From: Caballeronia sp. BR00000012568055
GTDB taxonomy: Bacteria; Pseudomonadota; Gammaproteobacteria; Burkholderiales; Burkholderiaceae
NCBI RefSeq assembly: GCF_029439455.1
Contig: NZ_JAQFVG010000154.1
Span: forward strand, 63,394 to 127,393
DNA length: 64,000 bases
Direction of reading: 5' to 3'
In this document: positions 7,956 through 15,763 of the stretch, piece by piece
Layout of the letters: each line of letters starts with the position of its first letter
Numbering within the stretch: position 1 is the first letter of the stretch
Made by a program: the position numbers and the translations under genes
The notes under the pieces: generated by a model
The model's input: the letters and a program-made list of their open reading frames with translations, nothing else
Told to the model about the DNA's origin: nothing
The model's database searches: none

Positions 7956-8213
7956 ATGAATCGATCCAAAAATGTATTGCTGACCGCGTTGGTGGCTTGT
8001 GCGCTGACGGGCGCGAGCGCGGCTTCCTTTGCTCAAACCACGACCGACGCGCCAACCAAGGCCGATCAGAAGGCCGCGAAGAAGCAATCCAAGGCCGATA
8101 AGGAAGCCGACGTCGCGCAGGCGAAGGCGGACAAGAAGAAGACCGAGGCGCAATCGAAGGCAAACGAAGCCGCCGCCGATGCCAAGGTGAAGAACGCGAA
8201 GGACGCTGAATAA
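7956..8213 (+). CDS. Small exported Lys/Ala-rich protein, unknown function
   Basis: An 85-residue protein starting MNRSKNVLLTALVACALTGA, a Sec signal peptide with probable cleavage after ASFA|QT. The mature 57 residues are almost only Lys, Ala, Asp, Glu and Gln, with repeats such as ADQKAAKKQSKADKEAD, predicting a periplasmic charged helix with no cysteine or aromatic residue. GGGAGAACACG supplies a ribosome site before the ATG. It follows the similar gene at 7494 and is followed by a strong terminator at 8236. Function unknown; a stress-related periplasmic chaperone-like or envelope filler role would be speculation. Confidence 0.75.
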   Translation: MNRSKNVLLTALVACALTGASAASFAQTTTDAPTKADQKAAKKQSKADKEADVAQAKADKKKTEAQSKANEAAADAKVKNAKDAE

Positions 8214-8235
8214 CGCGCTTCTGTTCGCAAAGACA

Positions 8236-8269
8236 GGCCCGCCTTGCAGCACGAAGGCGGGCCGTTTTT
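8236..8269 (+). terminator. Strong intrinsic terminator of the two-gene exported-protein operon
   Basis: GGCCCGCCTT (8236-8245) and AAGGCGGGCC (8254-8263) make a perfect 10-bp stem with an 8-nt loop, followed by GTTTTT. Confidence 0.88.
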
Positions 8270-8362
8270 ATGGGGACAAAACTCTTTATCGGCAATGACT
8301 TGCGTGCGCGGGTTGTATGGATATACAGTGTGCGTCACTCTTTTTGACGCTACTTTCGCTCC

Positions 8363-10462
8363 GTGCTTACGCTTCCCGAAACCGCTGAACCCGCCGCCGC
8401 GTCCTATCTCGCCAAGCTCAACGAAGCACAGCGTCAGGCGGTCGAATTCGGCATCGATCAGCCGAACCGATGCGGCGGTCCGTTGCTCGTCATTGCGGGC
8501 GCGGGATCGGGCAAGACGAACACGCTGGCGCATCGCGTCGCGCATTTGCTGGTGAAGGGCGCGGACCCGCATCGCATTCTGCTGCTGACGTTTTCGCGGC
8601 GCGCGGCGATGGAAATGACGCGCCGTGTGACGCGCATCGCGATGAACGCGCTCGGCAGCAAAAGCGCCATCGCACAAGGGCTGACGTGGTCGGGCACGTT
8701 CCACAGCGTCGGCGCGCGTCTGCTGCGCGACTACGCCGATCTCGTCGGACTCGCGCCATCGTTCACCATCAACGACCGCGAAGACTCCGCCGATCTGATG
8801 AACCTCGTGCGGCACGAACTCGGTTTGTCATCGAAGGAAAAGCGCTTTCCGGCCAAGTCCACCTGTTTTTCGATTTACTCGCGCGTGGTGAACACGGGCG
8901 CGTCGCTCGTGCAGGTGCTCGATCAGTCGTTTCCGTGGTGCCGCGAGTGGGAAGCGGACCTGAAGCGCCTGTTCGCCGCCTACGTCCACGCGAAGCAGAT
9001 TCAAAGCGTGCTGGATTACGACGATCTGCTGCTCTACTGGTCGCACCTTGCAGCCGAACCAACGATCGCCGCCGATCTCTCCAGCCGCTTCGATCACGTG
9101 CTCGTCGATGAGTATCAGGACACGAACCGCCTGCAATCCACCATCCTTCTGTCGATGAAACCGGACGGCCGCGGCCTCACCGTCGTCGGCGACGATGCGC
9201 AGTCGATCTACTCGTTCCGCGGCGCGACCGTGCGCAATATCCTCGACTTCCCGCAGCACTTCGATCCGCCCGCCGCGACCGTCACGCTCGACCGCAACTA
9301 TCGTTCGACGCAGCCGATTCTCGCGGCATCGAACGCGGTGATCGATCTGGCGTCCGAGCGCTACACGAAGAACCTGTGGACCGACAAGGCATCGGCGCAG
9401 AAGCCGCGCGTGGTGAGCGTATCGGACGAAGCGGATCAGGCGCGCTATATCGTCGAGAAAGTGCTGGAGGCGCGCGAGGGCGGCATGAAGCTCAAGGCGC
9501 AGGCCGTGCTGTTCCGCGCGGCGCATCACAGCGCGACGCTCGAAATCGAACTGACGCGGCGGAACATTCCGTTCGTGAAGTTCGGCGGGCTGAAGTTTCT
9601 CGATTCCGTGCATGTGAAGGATGTGCTCGCGGTGCTGCGCTGGGCGGAGAATCCGCGTGATCGCGTCGCGGGTTTTCGGGTCGCGCAATTGATGCCGGGC
9701 ATTGGGCCGGCGATTGCGGGGCGTTTGCTCGATAGCGTCGCGCAAGATACGGCGCGTGCGATCGCTTCGTTTCCGGCTCCGGCGCGCGCGCTGGAAGACT
9801 GGCCACGCTTCGTCGGTTTGATGGCGAAACTCGTCGGACGCGAAAGCGGCTGGCCCGCCGAGTTCGAAATGATTCGCCGATGGTACGAGCCGCATCTCGA
9901 ACGTAATCATGAAGATGCGGCCATTCGTATCGGCGATGTATTGCAAATGGAGAGCATCGCGGCGACGTATCCGACGCGCGAGCGCTTTCTCACCGAACTC
10001 ACGCTCGATCCACCCGACGCCACCAGTGACGAATCCGGCGTGCCGATGCTCGACGAAGACTATCTGATTCTCTCGACCATCCATTCTGCGAAGGGTCAGG
10101 AGTGGCGCAACGTGTTCGTGCTGAATGGCGTGGACGGCTGCATTCCGTCTGATCTGGGTACGGGCAGCGACGAGGAAATCGACGAGGAACGGCGGCTGTT
10201 ATACGTGGCGATGACGCGTGCGAAGGAAGATCTGCATATCGTCACGCCGCAGCGCTTTTACGTGCATAACCAGACGCATCTGGGCGATCGACACGTCTGG
10301 GCGCAGCGCACGCGCTTCATTCCGCAGCATGTGATGACGCACTTCGAAGCGGCCGCGTGGCCACCTGTCATCGCGCCCGCCGTGCCGACGGCGGCAGGAC
10401 TGGCGGCTGCCGCGAAAGCGAAGATCGATATCGCGGCGCGCCTGAAAGGGATGTGGGACTAA
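8363..10462 (+). CDS. UvrD/Rep-family ATP-dependent DNA helicase
   Basis: A 699-residue superfamily 1A helicase. All motifs are visible in order: I GAGSGKTNT, Ia LLLTFSRRAAMEM, II VLVDEYQDTNRLQ, III GDDAQSIYSFRGA, IV LDRNYRSTQPIL, V STIHSAKGQEW and VI RLLYVAMTRAKEDL. These proteins unwind DNA 3'-5' in repair and replication restart. The C-terminal region after motif VI is short and lacks a nuclease domain, so this is not AddA/RecB. It differs from the housekeeping UvrD and Rep, which are usually encoded elsewhere. The start is GTG at 8363, as no upstream or nearby ATG fits. Confidence 0.92.
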   Translation: MLTLPETAEPAAASYLAKLNEAQRQAVEFGIDQPNRCGGPLLVIAGAGSGKTNTLAHRVAHLLVKGADPHRILLLTFSRRAAMEMTRRVTRIAMNALGSKSAIAQGLTWSGTFHSVGARLLRDYADLVGLAPSFTINDREDSADLMNLVRHELGLSSKEKRFPAKSTCFSIYSRVVNTGASLVQVLDQSFPWCREWEADLKRLFAAYVHAKQIQSVLDYDDLLLYWSHLAAEPTIAADLSSRFDHVLVDEYQDTNRLQSTILLSMKPDGRGLTVVGDDAQSIYSFRGATVRNILDFPQHFDPPAATVTLDRNYRSTQPILAASNAVIDLASERYTKNLWTDKASAQKPRVVSVSDEADQARYIVEKVLEAREGGMKLKAQAVLFRAAHHSATLEIELTRRNIPFVKFGGLKFLDSVHVKDVLAVLRWAENPRDRVAGFRVAQLMPGIGPAIAGRLLDSVAQDTARAIASFPAPARALEDWPRFVGLMAKLVGRESGWPAEFEMIRRWYEPHLERNHEDAAIRIGDVLQMESIAATYPTRERFLTELTLDPPDATSDESGVPMLDEDYLILSTIHSAKGQEWRNVFVLNGVDGCIPSDLGTGSDEEIDEERRLLYVAMTRAKEDLHIVTPQRFYVHNQTHLGDRHVWAQRTRFIPQHVMTHFEAAAWPPVIAPAVPTAAGLAAAAKAKIDIAARLKGMWD

Positions 10463-10478
10463 CCCGCGCGTAACGCGC

Positions 10479-11243
10479 TTAACGCTGCGCCCGCGATGTC
10501 TTCGGCATACGCGGCGCGGGCGCGAAAATGCTGCGCAGCCACGAGGCGAATCGCGTGAAGCCATCGTACGGTTCGTCGATAAACAATTCCGGACGCAGCG
10601 AGCGCATATATTCGAGCACTTGCTGCGCTTCCTGCTTCTGGATCGAACCATAGAAAATGCCAAGCCGCAGCAGACAACGCAACTCGCCCAGCTTCTCGCG
10701 CGCGTTCGACCCGACGCTGTTCTCCGTCGCGATCTTCGTCTCATACACGCGCTGACGCAGCGAGTCCGCGAGACGGAAGGCGGGCGTCTGCATTCTCCCT
10801 TCGACTTCGCGGATATCTTCCGCGGCCGACTTCATCTGCGCGGCGAGCATGTCGATCTGCGAGGCATCGCCCTTGGCTTCGGTGACGATGGCCGTCGCCA
10901 GTGCGCGCGACGCGTTGATCAAGTCTTCGGCGCTCCAGTCCGAACGGATCGCGAACGCGAAACCGTGTTCGGCGGCCTGCCGGATCAGCATTTCGACGAC
11001 TTCCGGAAATTCCTTGTCCAGCGCCCGCTTGGCCCACGCGTACTGGCCGTGCGTGAGCATACGCGCCACCGCCTGCTCGGTCAGGGGTGTCGGATTGTCG
11101 AGCAGCTTGGCGCGCAGGAAGTCCTCGAACGAGGGCGTCACGAACTGCGGGTCGAGCTTGAGCGACAAGCGAAGAAACGACTCGAAGTCTCGATGCAGCG
11201 AGGCTAAGGTCTCTTCGCGAAACGAAAGGGTGATTTGACGCAT
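10479..11243 (-). CDS. Conserved-looking protein of unknown function, 254 residues
   Basis: The ATG at 11243 is preferred over an upstream in-frame start because GGGAACC precedes it at good spacing and the protein then begins MRQITLSFREETLASLHRDF. The protein has no signal peptide or membrane segment and appears mostly helical, with a coiled-coil-like stretch around residues 130-170 (IDMLAAQMKSAAEDIREVEG) and a basic C-terminal tail. I recognise no catalytic motif. It is convergent with the helicase, with only 16 bp between stops, which need not imply a functional link. Base composition and codon style look native. Confidence 0.65.
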   Translation of the reverse strand: MRQITLSFREETLASLHRDFESFLRLSLKLDPQFVTPSFEDFLRAKLLDNPTPLTEQAVARMLTHGQYAWAKRALDKEFPEVVEMLIRQAAEHGFAFAIRSDWSAEDLINASRALATAIVTEAKGDASQIDMLAAQMKSAAEDIREVEGRMQTPAFRLADSLRQRVYETKIATENSVGSNAREKLGELRCLLRLGIFYGSIQKQEAQQVLEYMRSLRPELFIDEPYDGFTRFASWLRSIFAPAPRMPKTSRAQR

Positions 11244-11391
11244 GTTGGTTCCCGTATCCGCCCGGTTTCCCCGGTGCGGCAATGCTTCCGGCGCCGCTCT
11301 CTCGACGGAGTCCGTTCGTTACTGATATCGGCTTGAATCACGAGAACTTGAGTGCGGGTTGAAAGGTTTGGCTTTTCTTCCCGCTGAGCGC

Positions 11392-11715
11392 CTATTTGAG
11401 CACGGCGAATTGCCACGCAAAGAACACCACGAGCGATACGGCAATGGTCAAAAGCGGCCGCTTCGTTACGAAGCAAACCACGATGGCGACGAGCGCCGCG
11501 ACCAGTTGCGGATTGCGCCAAGTGATCTCCGCGCCGTTGCCGTGCGGCGAGACGGTCATCGGCACGATGATCGCGGTGAGCACGGTCACCGGCACGAAGG
11601 ACAGCGCGCTACGCACGATCGGCGGAAACGGCACGCGCTCGCCGAGCACGAACACGGCGGCGCGGATCAGATACGTCACCAGCGCCATGCCGAGAATCAG
11701 AACGACGTAGTTCAT
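11392..11715 (-). CDS. azlD: Branched-chain amino acid exporter small subunit
   Basis: A 107-residue membrane protein with four hydrophobic segments, starting MNYVVLILGMALVTYLIRAA. It belongs to the AzlD family, the small partner of AzlC in export of branched-chain amino acids (BrnE/AzlD type). The motif TYLIRAAVFVLGERVPFPP is typical of the first helix and loop. Its ATG overlaps the azlC stop by four bases (ATGA at 11715-11712), indicating translational coupling. The two products are expected to form one transporter in the inner membrane. Confidence 0.88.
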   Translation of the reverse strand: MNYVVLILGMALVTYLIRAAVFVLGERVPFPPIVRSALSFVPVTVLTAIIVPMTVSPHGNGAEITWRNPQLVAALVAIVVCFVTKRPLLTIAVSLVVFFAWQFAVLK

Positions 11716-12455
11716 TGCGTGCGCTCCTTCAGCCGATGCTTGGCCTCGGCCACGGTCACCAACATGCCGATCACGACGCCCACCAGCACCGCCGCCAGCA
11801 GCCCGAGCTTGTACGGCCAGCCTTGCCACGCGAACGCCAGCACGCCTGAGGCCAGCGCCGCCGCGACGAATCGCACGGCCACGAGCTGCGGCACGATGAT
11901 CGCGATGAAAGTCGCGACCATCGCGAAGTCGAGCCCGAGCGATTTGAGGCCGGGAAACGCCGCGCCGAACAGCAGGCCGATCAGCGTCCACGCCTGCCAG
12001 TTCAGATACATCGCCAGGCCCGAGCCGAAGAAGTAATGCGGACCGATCTCGCCCGGCGCGCGCTTTTGATAATGCGCGTAGGCGACGGCGAAGACTTCAT
12101 CGGTGAGCAGGCCGGACAGCGCCCATCGCCAGCGCACGGGCAGACGCGCGACATAGGGCGCGAGCGTCGCGGAGTAGAGCACGTGCCGCAGATTGACGAC
12201 GAACGTCGTCGCCCAGATCACGGCGAAACTCGCGTTCCCCGCAATCAGACCGATGCCGATGAACTGCGCCGAGCCCGCGAACACCGCCAGCGACATAAGC
12301 TGTCCGTGCCACAGCGCGAGCGGGCTGGCGGTGACGAGCGTGCCGAAAATGACGCCGAAGGGCGCGGCGCCGACCATCATCGGAATGGTGTCGCGCGCCC
12401 CGGCGATGAACTCGCGGCGGGCGTCGGACGAAGTGGTGACGGGTGATGCGTTCAA
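11712..12455 (-). CDS. azlC: Branched-chain amino acid exporter large subunit (TTG start)
   Basis: A 247-residue membrane protein of the AzlC/BrnF family. The conserved ARDTIPMMVGAAPFGVIFGT N-terminal helix and SAQFIGIGLIAG and NLRHVLYSATLAPY segments are present. The start is taken as TTG at 12455, because AAAGGAGG stands five bases upstream; there is no suitable ATG, and upstream reading frame lacks family similarity. Together with AzlD it exports leucine, isoleucine, valine or analogues such as 4-azaleucine. The AraC-type gene just upstream on the same strand is a plausible regulator. Confidence 0.88.
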   Translation of the reverse strand: MNASPVTTSSDARREFIAGARDTIPMMVGAAPFGVIFGTLVTASPLALWHGQLMSLAVFAGSAQFIGIGLIAGNASFAVIWATTFVVNLRHVLYSATLAPYVARLPVRWRWALSGLLTDEVFAVAYAHYQKRAPGEIGPHYFFGSGLAMYLNWQAWTLIGLLFGAAFPGLKSLGLDFAMVATFIAIIVPQLVAVRFVAAALASGVLAFAWQGWPYKLGLLAAVLVGVVIGMLVTVAEAKHRLKERTQ

Positions 12456-12528
12456 GATGTCCTCCTTTGGCCGGGAGGATAAGCGAAGCATTCGCTTGGG
12501 CGCTTGTACGTTCTTGCGGTCGCGCGTT

Positions 12529-13350
12529 TCAGCGCCAGCGGCCAGGAGGCACGCCGAACACACGCTTGAAGTGCCGCGTGAAGTGACTTTGATCGGTGAA
12601 GCCGCTTTCCACCGCGACCTCGGTGACCGATGCACCCGCCCGCAGCGCCGGCAGCGCCCGCACGATACGCAACTGATTGCGCCACGCATGCGGCGCCAAA
12701 CCGGTCTCACGCGTAAAAAGCCGCGCCGCATGAAACGTCGATAGCCCGACCGTCTGCGCGAGTTCGGTCAGCGTGACGGGCGCGAGCAGATCATCGGCGA
12801 GACGCGATTTCATCGATTCGACGCGTACGGCGTCGGTGGCAATGACGGAGCGTGAGGGGCGTTCAGTCGCGTGACGCGCGATGAGCGTGGAGACGGCATC
12901 GACCAATGCGGTTTCGGCAGCGAGCAAATCGGCTGCCGATTCGAGCGCGTAATGAGCACGAATCAACCGCCGCGCCAAGTCATTGTCGCGAATGATATCG
13001 ACGGGAAACCATGGCGACGCGGTCTTCTGCGCGAAAACCTCTTCCGCAAGCGCCTCCACGAACGGCACCGGCAAATAAAACACGCGATACCGCCAGCCCG
13101 AATCCACCGCCCGCGCGCCCGTGTGCAACTCGCCGGGATTGATCACCGGCACCGAACCCGCTTCCGCCACATGATGCGCGCCGCGATAGTCATAACATTC
13201 CGCGCCCGCTTCGATCACGGGCACGGTGTAGGCGTCGTGCCAGTGCGGCGTGAATTCGTGATCGTAGTATTCGGCCGTGACCATATCCGCGCCGGGCAGG
13301 AGCGGCGAGCGCCAGTAGCGCGCGGCATCGCGGAAATGGGCGGGTTTCAT
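12529..13350 (-). CDS. AraC-family transcriptional regulator with N-terminal cupin domain
   Basis: A 273-residue protein. Residues about 15-100 form an AraC-type cupin sensor (TPHWHDAYTVPVIEAG, then the GSVPVINPGELHTG strand). The C-terminal 100 residues contain two helix-turn-helix units: LTELAQTVGLSTFHAARLFT and VTEVAVESGFTDQSHFTRHF, the latter ending in FKRVFGVPPGRWR, the family signature. It lies 73 bp upstream of azlC on the same strand, so control of branched-chain amino acid export is likely, as seen for AraC-type genes next to azlCD elsewhere. The effector is unknown. Confidence 0.9.
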   Translation of the reverse strand: MKPAHFRDAARYWRSPLLPGADMVTAEYYDHEFTPHWHDAYTVPVIEAGAECYDYRGAHHVAEAGSVPVINPGELHTGARAVDSGWRYRVFYLPVPFVEALAEEVFAQKTASPWFPVDIIRDNDLARRLIRAHYALESAADLLAAETALVDAVSTLIARHATERPSRSVIATDAVRVESMKSRLADDLLAPVTLTELAQTVGLSTFHAARLFTRETGLAPHAWRNQLRIVRALPALRAGASVTEVAVESGFTDQSHFTRHFKRVFGVPPGRWR

Positions 13351-13406
13351 GGCTCGATTCGATCCGATGGAAACAGCGGACCGTCCAGTCTACAACGTCG
13401 ATGCCG

Positions 13407-13889
13407 TCACTTCACGGGGATGGTCGTGCCATCGGTGATCGGCACGGCGGTGACGCTGTTTTTCGGGCTGCCGGTCGCGATGCGGTCGCTGTAGGTCAGA
13501 TAGACGAGCGTATTGCGCTTGGCATCGACAATTCGGACGACGTGCAGCGTCTTGAAGATGAAGGACATGCTGGCGGAAAACACATCGCTTTTCTGCTTGA
13601 GCGGTTGCGCGATCTTGACCGGCCCGACCTGGCGACACGCAATCGACGCTTCCGACGGATCTTCCGCGATCCCGAGCGTGCCCTTCACGCCGCCCGTACG
13701 CGCCCGCGATACATAGCACGTCACGCCTTGCACGAGCGGATCGTCGTAGGCATCGACGGTGACGCGGTCGGAGCCGGTGAAGCGGAAGTTAGTGTTGACG
13801 CTCGCGATTTCCTCCGCGTGCGCGAACCCCGCACCGAGAAGCAAGACGAGCGATGCGGCGAGTGGCAGATTCGGCAAGAGCGGTTTCAT
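13407..13889 (-). CDS. creA: CreA-family periplasmic protein
   Basis: A 160-residue protein with a Sec signal peptide (MKPLLPNLPLAASLVLLLGA, cleavage after AHA) and the CreA domain filling the mature part. Recognisable blocks are DRVTVDAYDDPLVQGVTCYV, GTLGIAEDPSEASIACRQVG and FIFKTLHVVRIVDAKRNTLV. CreA is a conserved periplasmic protein of unknown biochemical role first noted beside creBCD in E. coli; no creBC genes are nearby here. ATG at 13889 is the only start compatible with the signal peptide. Confidence 0.9.
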   Translation of the reverse strand: MKPLLPNLPLAASLVLLLGAGFAHAEEIASVNTNFRFTGSDRVTVDAYDDPLVQGVTCYVSRARTGGVKGTLGIAEDPSEASIACRQVGPVKIAQPLKQKSDVFSASMSFIFKTLHVVRIVDAKRNTLVYLTYSDRIATGSPKNSVTAVPITDGTTIPVK

Positions 13890-13910
13890 CGGAATCCTTC
13901 GGAAAATAGA

Positions 13911-13941
13911 AAAGGGCGTCGTATTGTAACGACGCCCTTTT
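13911..13941 (-). terminator. Perfect 12-bp hairpin terminator between the 24-residue peptide gene and creA
   Basis: AAAGGGCGTCGT (13911-13922) and ACGACGCCCTTT (13929-13940) pair perfectly around a 6-nt loop. Both flanks are T-rich on their respective strands, so it could act in either direction. On the minus strand it falls 25 bp past the peptide stop codon and 22 bp upstream of creA, which argues that creA has its own promoter or relies on read-through. Confidence 0.75.
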
Positions 13942-13965
13942 GTCTTTCCCGCGAAACACCGTCGA

Positions 13966-14040
13966 TCAATGGAAGATCAGGTACAGGATCACCAGAACCA
14001 CCACCGGAACACCGAGCAACCATCCGAGAAGATAGGGCAT
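13966..14040 (-). CDS. 24-residue single-pass membrane peptide
   Basis: An ATG at 14040 with GGAGG five bases upstream opens 24 codons ending in TGA (13968-13966). The peptide begins MPYLLGWLLGVPVVV and ends LIFH; apart from the ends it is one hydrophobic helix of about 20 residues, so it should insert in the inner membrane as a single-pass protein. An ideal ribosome site, a start with no competing frame, and a strong terminator 25 bp after the stop support a real gene. A palindrome CGAACGTTCG (14089-14098) lies in its upstream region. Small proteins of this kind often modulate larger membrane complexes; the partner here is unknown. Confidence 0.65.
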   Translation of the reverse strand: MPYLLGWLLGVPVVVLVILYLIFH

Positions 14041-14170
14041 GTCGTCCTCCATCGCGTGTCGTTTTCAGTGAGTTCAGTATCGCGAATACGAACGTTCGCC
14101 GTCAGCCGTGCATGTCTGAAACGCGTGTAGGTGTAGTCCTAGCTTCAATTACTTTAGCGTTACGGATTGG

Positions 14171-14911
14171 TCATTTCATAGGCAGTTTTACCGGACGATC
14201 GCGGTAAAAAGCGCGCACATAGTCCAGATGTGCGCCTGCCGCTTCGCGGGCACGGGCTGCATCGTGGGCGACGATGGCGGTAAGCATCGCGCGATGCTGG
14301 GCGAGCAGAGCGGCTTCGACTTCATCGTCGTAATCGATCAGACGATGCGACGTGAGCATGGATTCGCGCATCAGCTCGTTCAGGCCGTGCATGACGTGCG
14401 CGAGCGCGATGTTGTGCGTGGCATCGGCAATAGCCAGATGGAAAGCCGCATCCTTTTCGGCGATGCGTGTGCTTTTCTCCGCGACGGCGTCTTCCAGCGC
14501 CTCGAACGCTTCCGCAATGCGCGCGAGATCGGCGTCCGTGGCGCGCTCAGCGGCGTACGCGGCGGAGAGCGTTCCCAGACCGTGACGTAATTCGAGCACA
14601 TCGGCGCTGGCGTTCGGCTGCTGTTCGAGCAGCGCCGCCAGCGGATGCGACACCAGCGGCGCGGTCACATCGGAGACGACAAACCCGCCGCGCCCGACCG
14701 CGCGAATAAATCCATCCGATTCCAGCCGAATCAACGCCTCACGCAGCGATGGCCGCGACACGTTCAACTGCTCGGCCAGATCGCGTTCGGCGGGCAGACG
14801 CTCGCCGGGCATCAGCGATCCGGTCGAAATCAGCTCTCTGATTTGCGTCGATACGACATCGGACAGGCGCACGCGCGTGTAGGCGTGTGAATGGACGGGC
14901 TGAAAGGTCAT
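14171..14911 (-). CDS. GntR/FadR-family regulator, probable lactate-utilisation repressor (LldR-like)
   Basis: A 246-residue protein with an N-terminal winged helix (PGERLPAERDLAEQLNVSRP, then SLREALIRLESDGFI) and a C-terminal FCD helical ligand domain (RHGLGTLSAAYAAERA; DAAFHLAIADATHN; LLAQHRAMLTAI with metal-ligand-type Asp and His residues). FCD regulators sense small organic acids. It diverges from lutABC, and a perfect palindrome of the LldR type lies between, so it is most likely the lactate-responsive repressor of that operon. ATG at 14911 is chosen over the upstream GTG at 14950, which would overlap the divergent promoter. Confidence 0.85.
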   Translation of the reverse strand: MTFQPVHSHAYTRVRLSDVVSTQIRELISTGSLMPGERLPAERDLAEQLNVSRPSLREALIRLESDGFIRAVGRGGFVVSDVTAPLVSHPLAALLEQQPNASADVLELRHGLGTLSAAYAAERATDADLARIAEAFEALEDAVAEKSTRIAEKDAAFHLAIADATHNIALAHVMHGLNELMRESMLTSHRLIDYDDEVEAALLAQHRAMLTAIVAHDAARAREAAGAHLDYVRAFYRDRPVKLPMK

Positions 14912-14943
14912 GAATTTTTCGCGATTCGTTGCGGTGGCGCAGT

Positions 14944-14972
14944 TTGACACGCCGATCGCATCTCATTAAAGT
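14944..14972 (+). promoter_or_regulatory. Sigma-70 promoter of lutABC
   Basis: TTGACA (14944-14949) and TAAAGT (14967-14972) are separated by 17 bp. Transcription would begin within the palindrome at 14973-14987, about 30 bp before the lutA start. Confidence 0.6.
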
Positions 14973-14987
14973 CTTGGTCAGACCAAG
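14973..14987. promoter_or_regulatory. LldR/FCD-type operator
   Basis: CTTGGTC-A-GACCAAG is a perfect 15-bp palindrome. Its core TTGGT-N3-ACCAA matches the published LldR operator type of enterics and pseudomonads. It abuts the -10 box of the lut promoter, so bound repressor would block initiation. A further ACCAA half-site follows at about 14991. Confidence 0.7.
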
Positions 14988-15013
14988 CTTACCAAAGATC
15001 CCCTCGCATTTGG

Positions 15014-15763
15014 ATGGCCATGAAAGTCGCGCTCTTCGTTCCCTGTTTTATCGATGCGTTCTATCCCCAGATCGGCATTGCCACGCTTGAATTGCTGGAG
15101 CGATTTGGCGTCGATGTGGATTACCCGCCGGACCAAACCTGCTGCGGCCAACCGATGGCGAACAGCGGCGCGCACAAGGAAGCGGCCGGCGCGGAGCGGG
15201 TATTTGCGCGCAACTTCGCGGATTACGACCATATCGTCGGGCCATCGGCGAGTTGCACGCATCACGTGCGTGAACATTTCACGGCGATCGAGCAGACCAG
15301 CGCAGTGCAGAAAGTCCGCCGCAATACCTACGAACTGGTCGAATTTCTCCACGATGTTTTGAACGTGCGCGAATTCCCGTGGGCCGAGTTTCCGCATCGC
15401 GTCGGGCTGCATAACAGTTGCAGCGCGGTGCGGCATCTGCGGGAAACGTCGAACTCTGAAGTCGCGGCGACGCCGTTTTCGAAACCGCGCGCGTTGCTGG
15501 AAGGCGTAAAGGGCATCGAATTCGTGGCACCCGCGCGGCCGGATGAGTGCTGTGGATTCGGCGGCACGTTTTCCGTGACCGAAGAGGCCGTGTCGGTGCG
15601 AATGGGACAAGACAAGGTGCGCGATCACGTCGGTGCGGGCGCGGAGTACATCGTGTCGGGCGATATGTCTTGCCTTATGCACCAACAAGGATGCGCCGAA
15701 CGCATGAAGCTCGATGCGCGCTTTATCCATATTGCGCAGGTTCTCAACGGAGCGCGAGGATGA
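15014..15763 (+). CDS. lutA: L-lactate utilisation protein A, Fe-S oxidoreductase subunit
   Basis: A 249-residue protein with two CCG-type cysteine-rich motifs: TCCGQPMANSG in the first third and DECCGFGGTFSV in the last third, the domain seen in heterodisulfide-reductase and glycolate-oxidase Fe-S subunits. With LutB and LutC it forms the cytoplasmic complex that oxidises L-lactate to pyruvate. ATG at 15014 is taken; a second in-frame ATG at 15020 is equally possible and gives the common MKVALFVPC start. Its stop overlaps lutB by four bases (ATGA), and the operon is preceded by an LldR-type operator. Confidence 0.92.
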   Translation: MAMKVALFVPCFIDAFYPQIGIATLELLERFGVDVDYPPDQTCCGQPMANSGAHKEAAGAERVFARNFADYDHIVGPSASCTHHVREHFTAIEQTSAVQKVRRNTYELVEFLHDVLNVREFPWAEFPHRVGLHNSCSAVRHLRETSNSEVAATPFSKPRALLEGVKGIEFVAPARPDECCGFGGTFSVTEEAVSVRMGQDKVRDHVGAGAEYIVSGDMSCLMHQQGCAERMKLDARFIHIAQVLNGARG

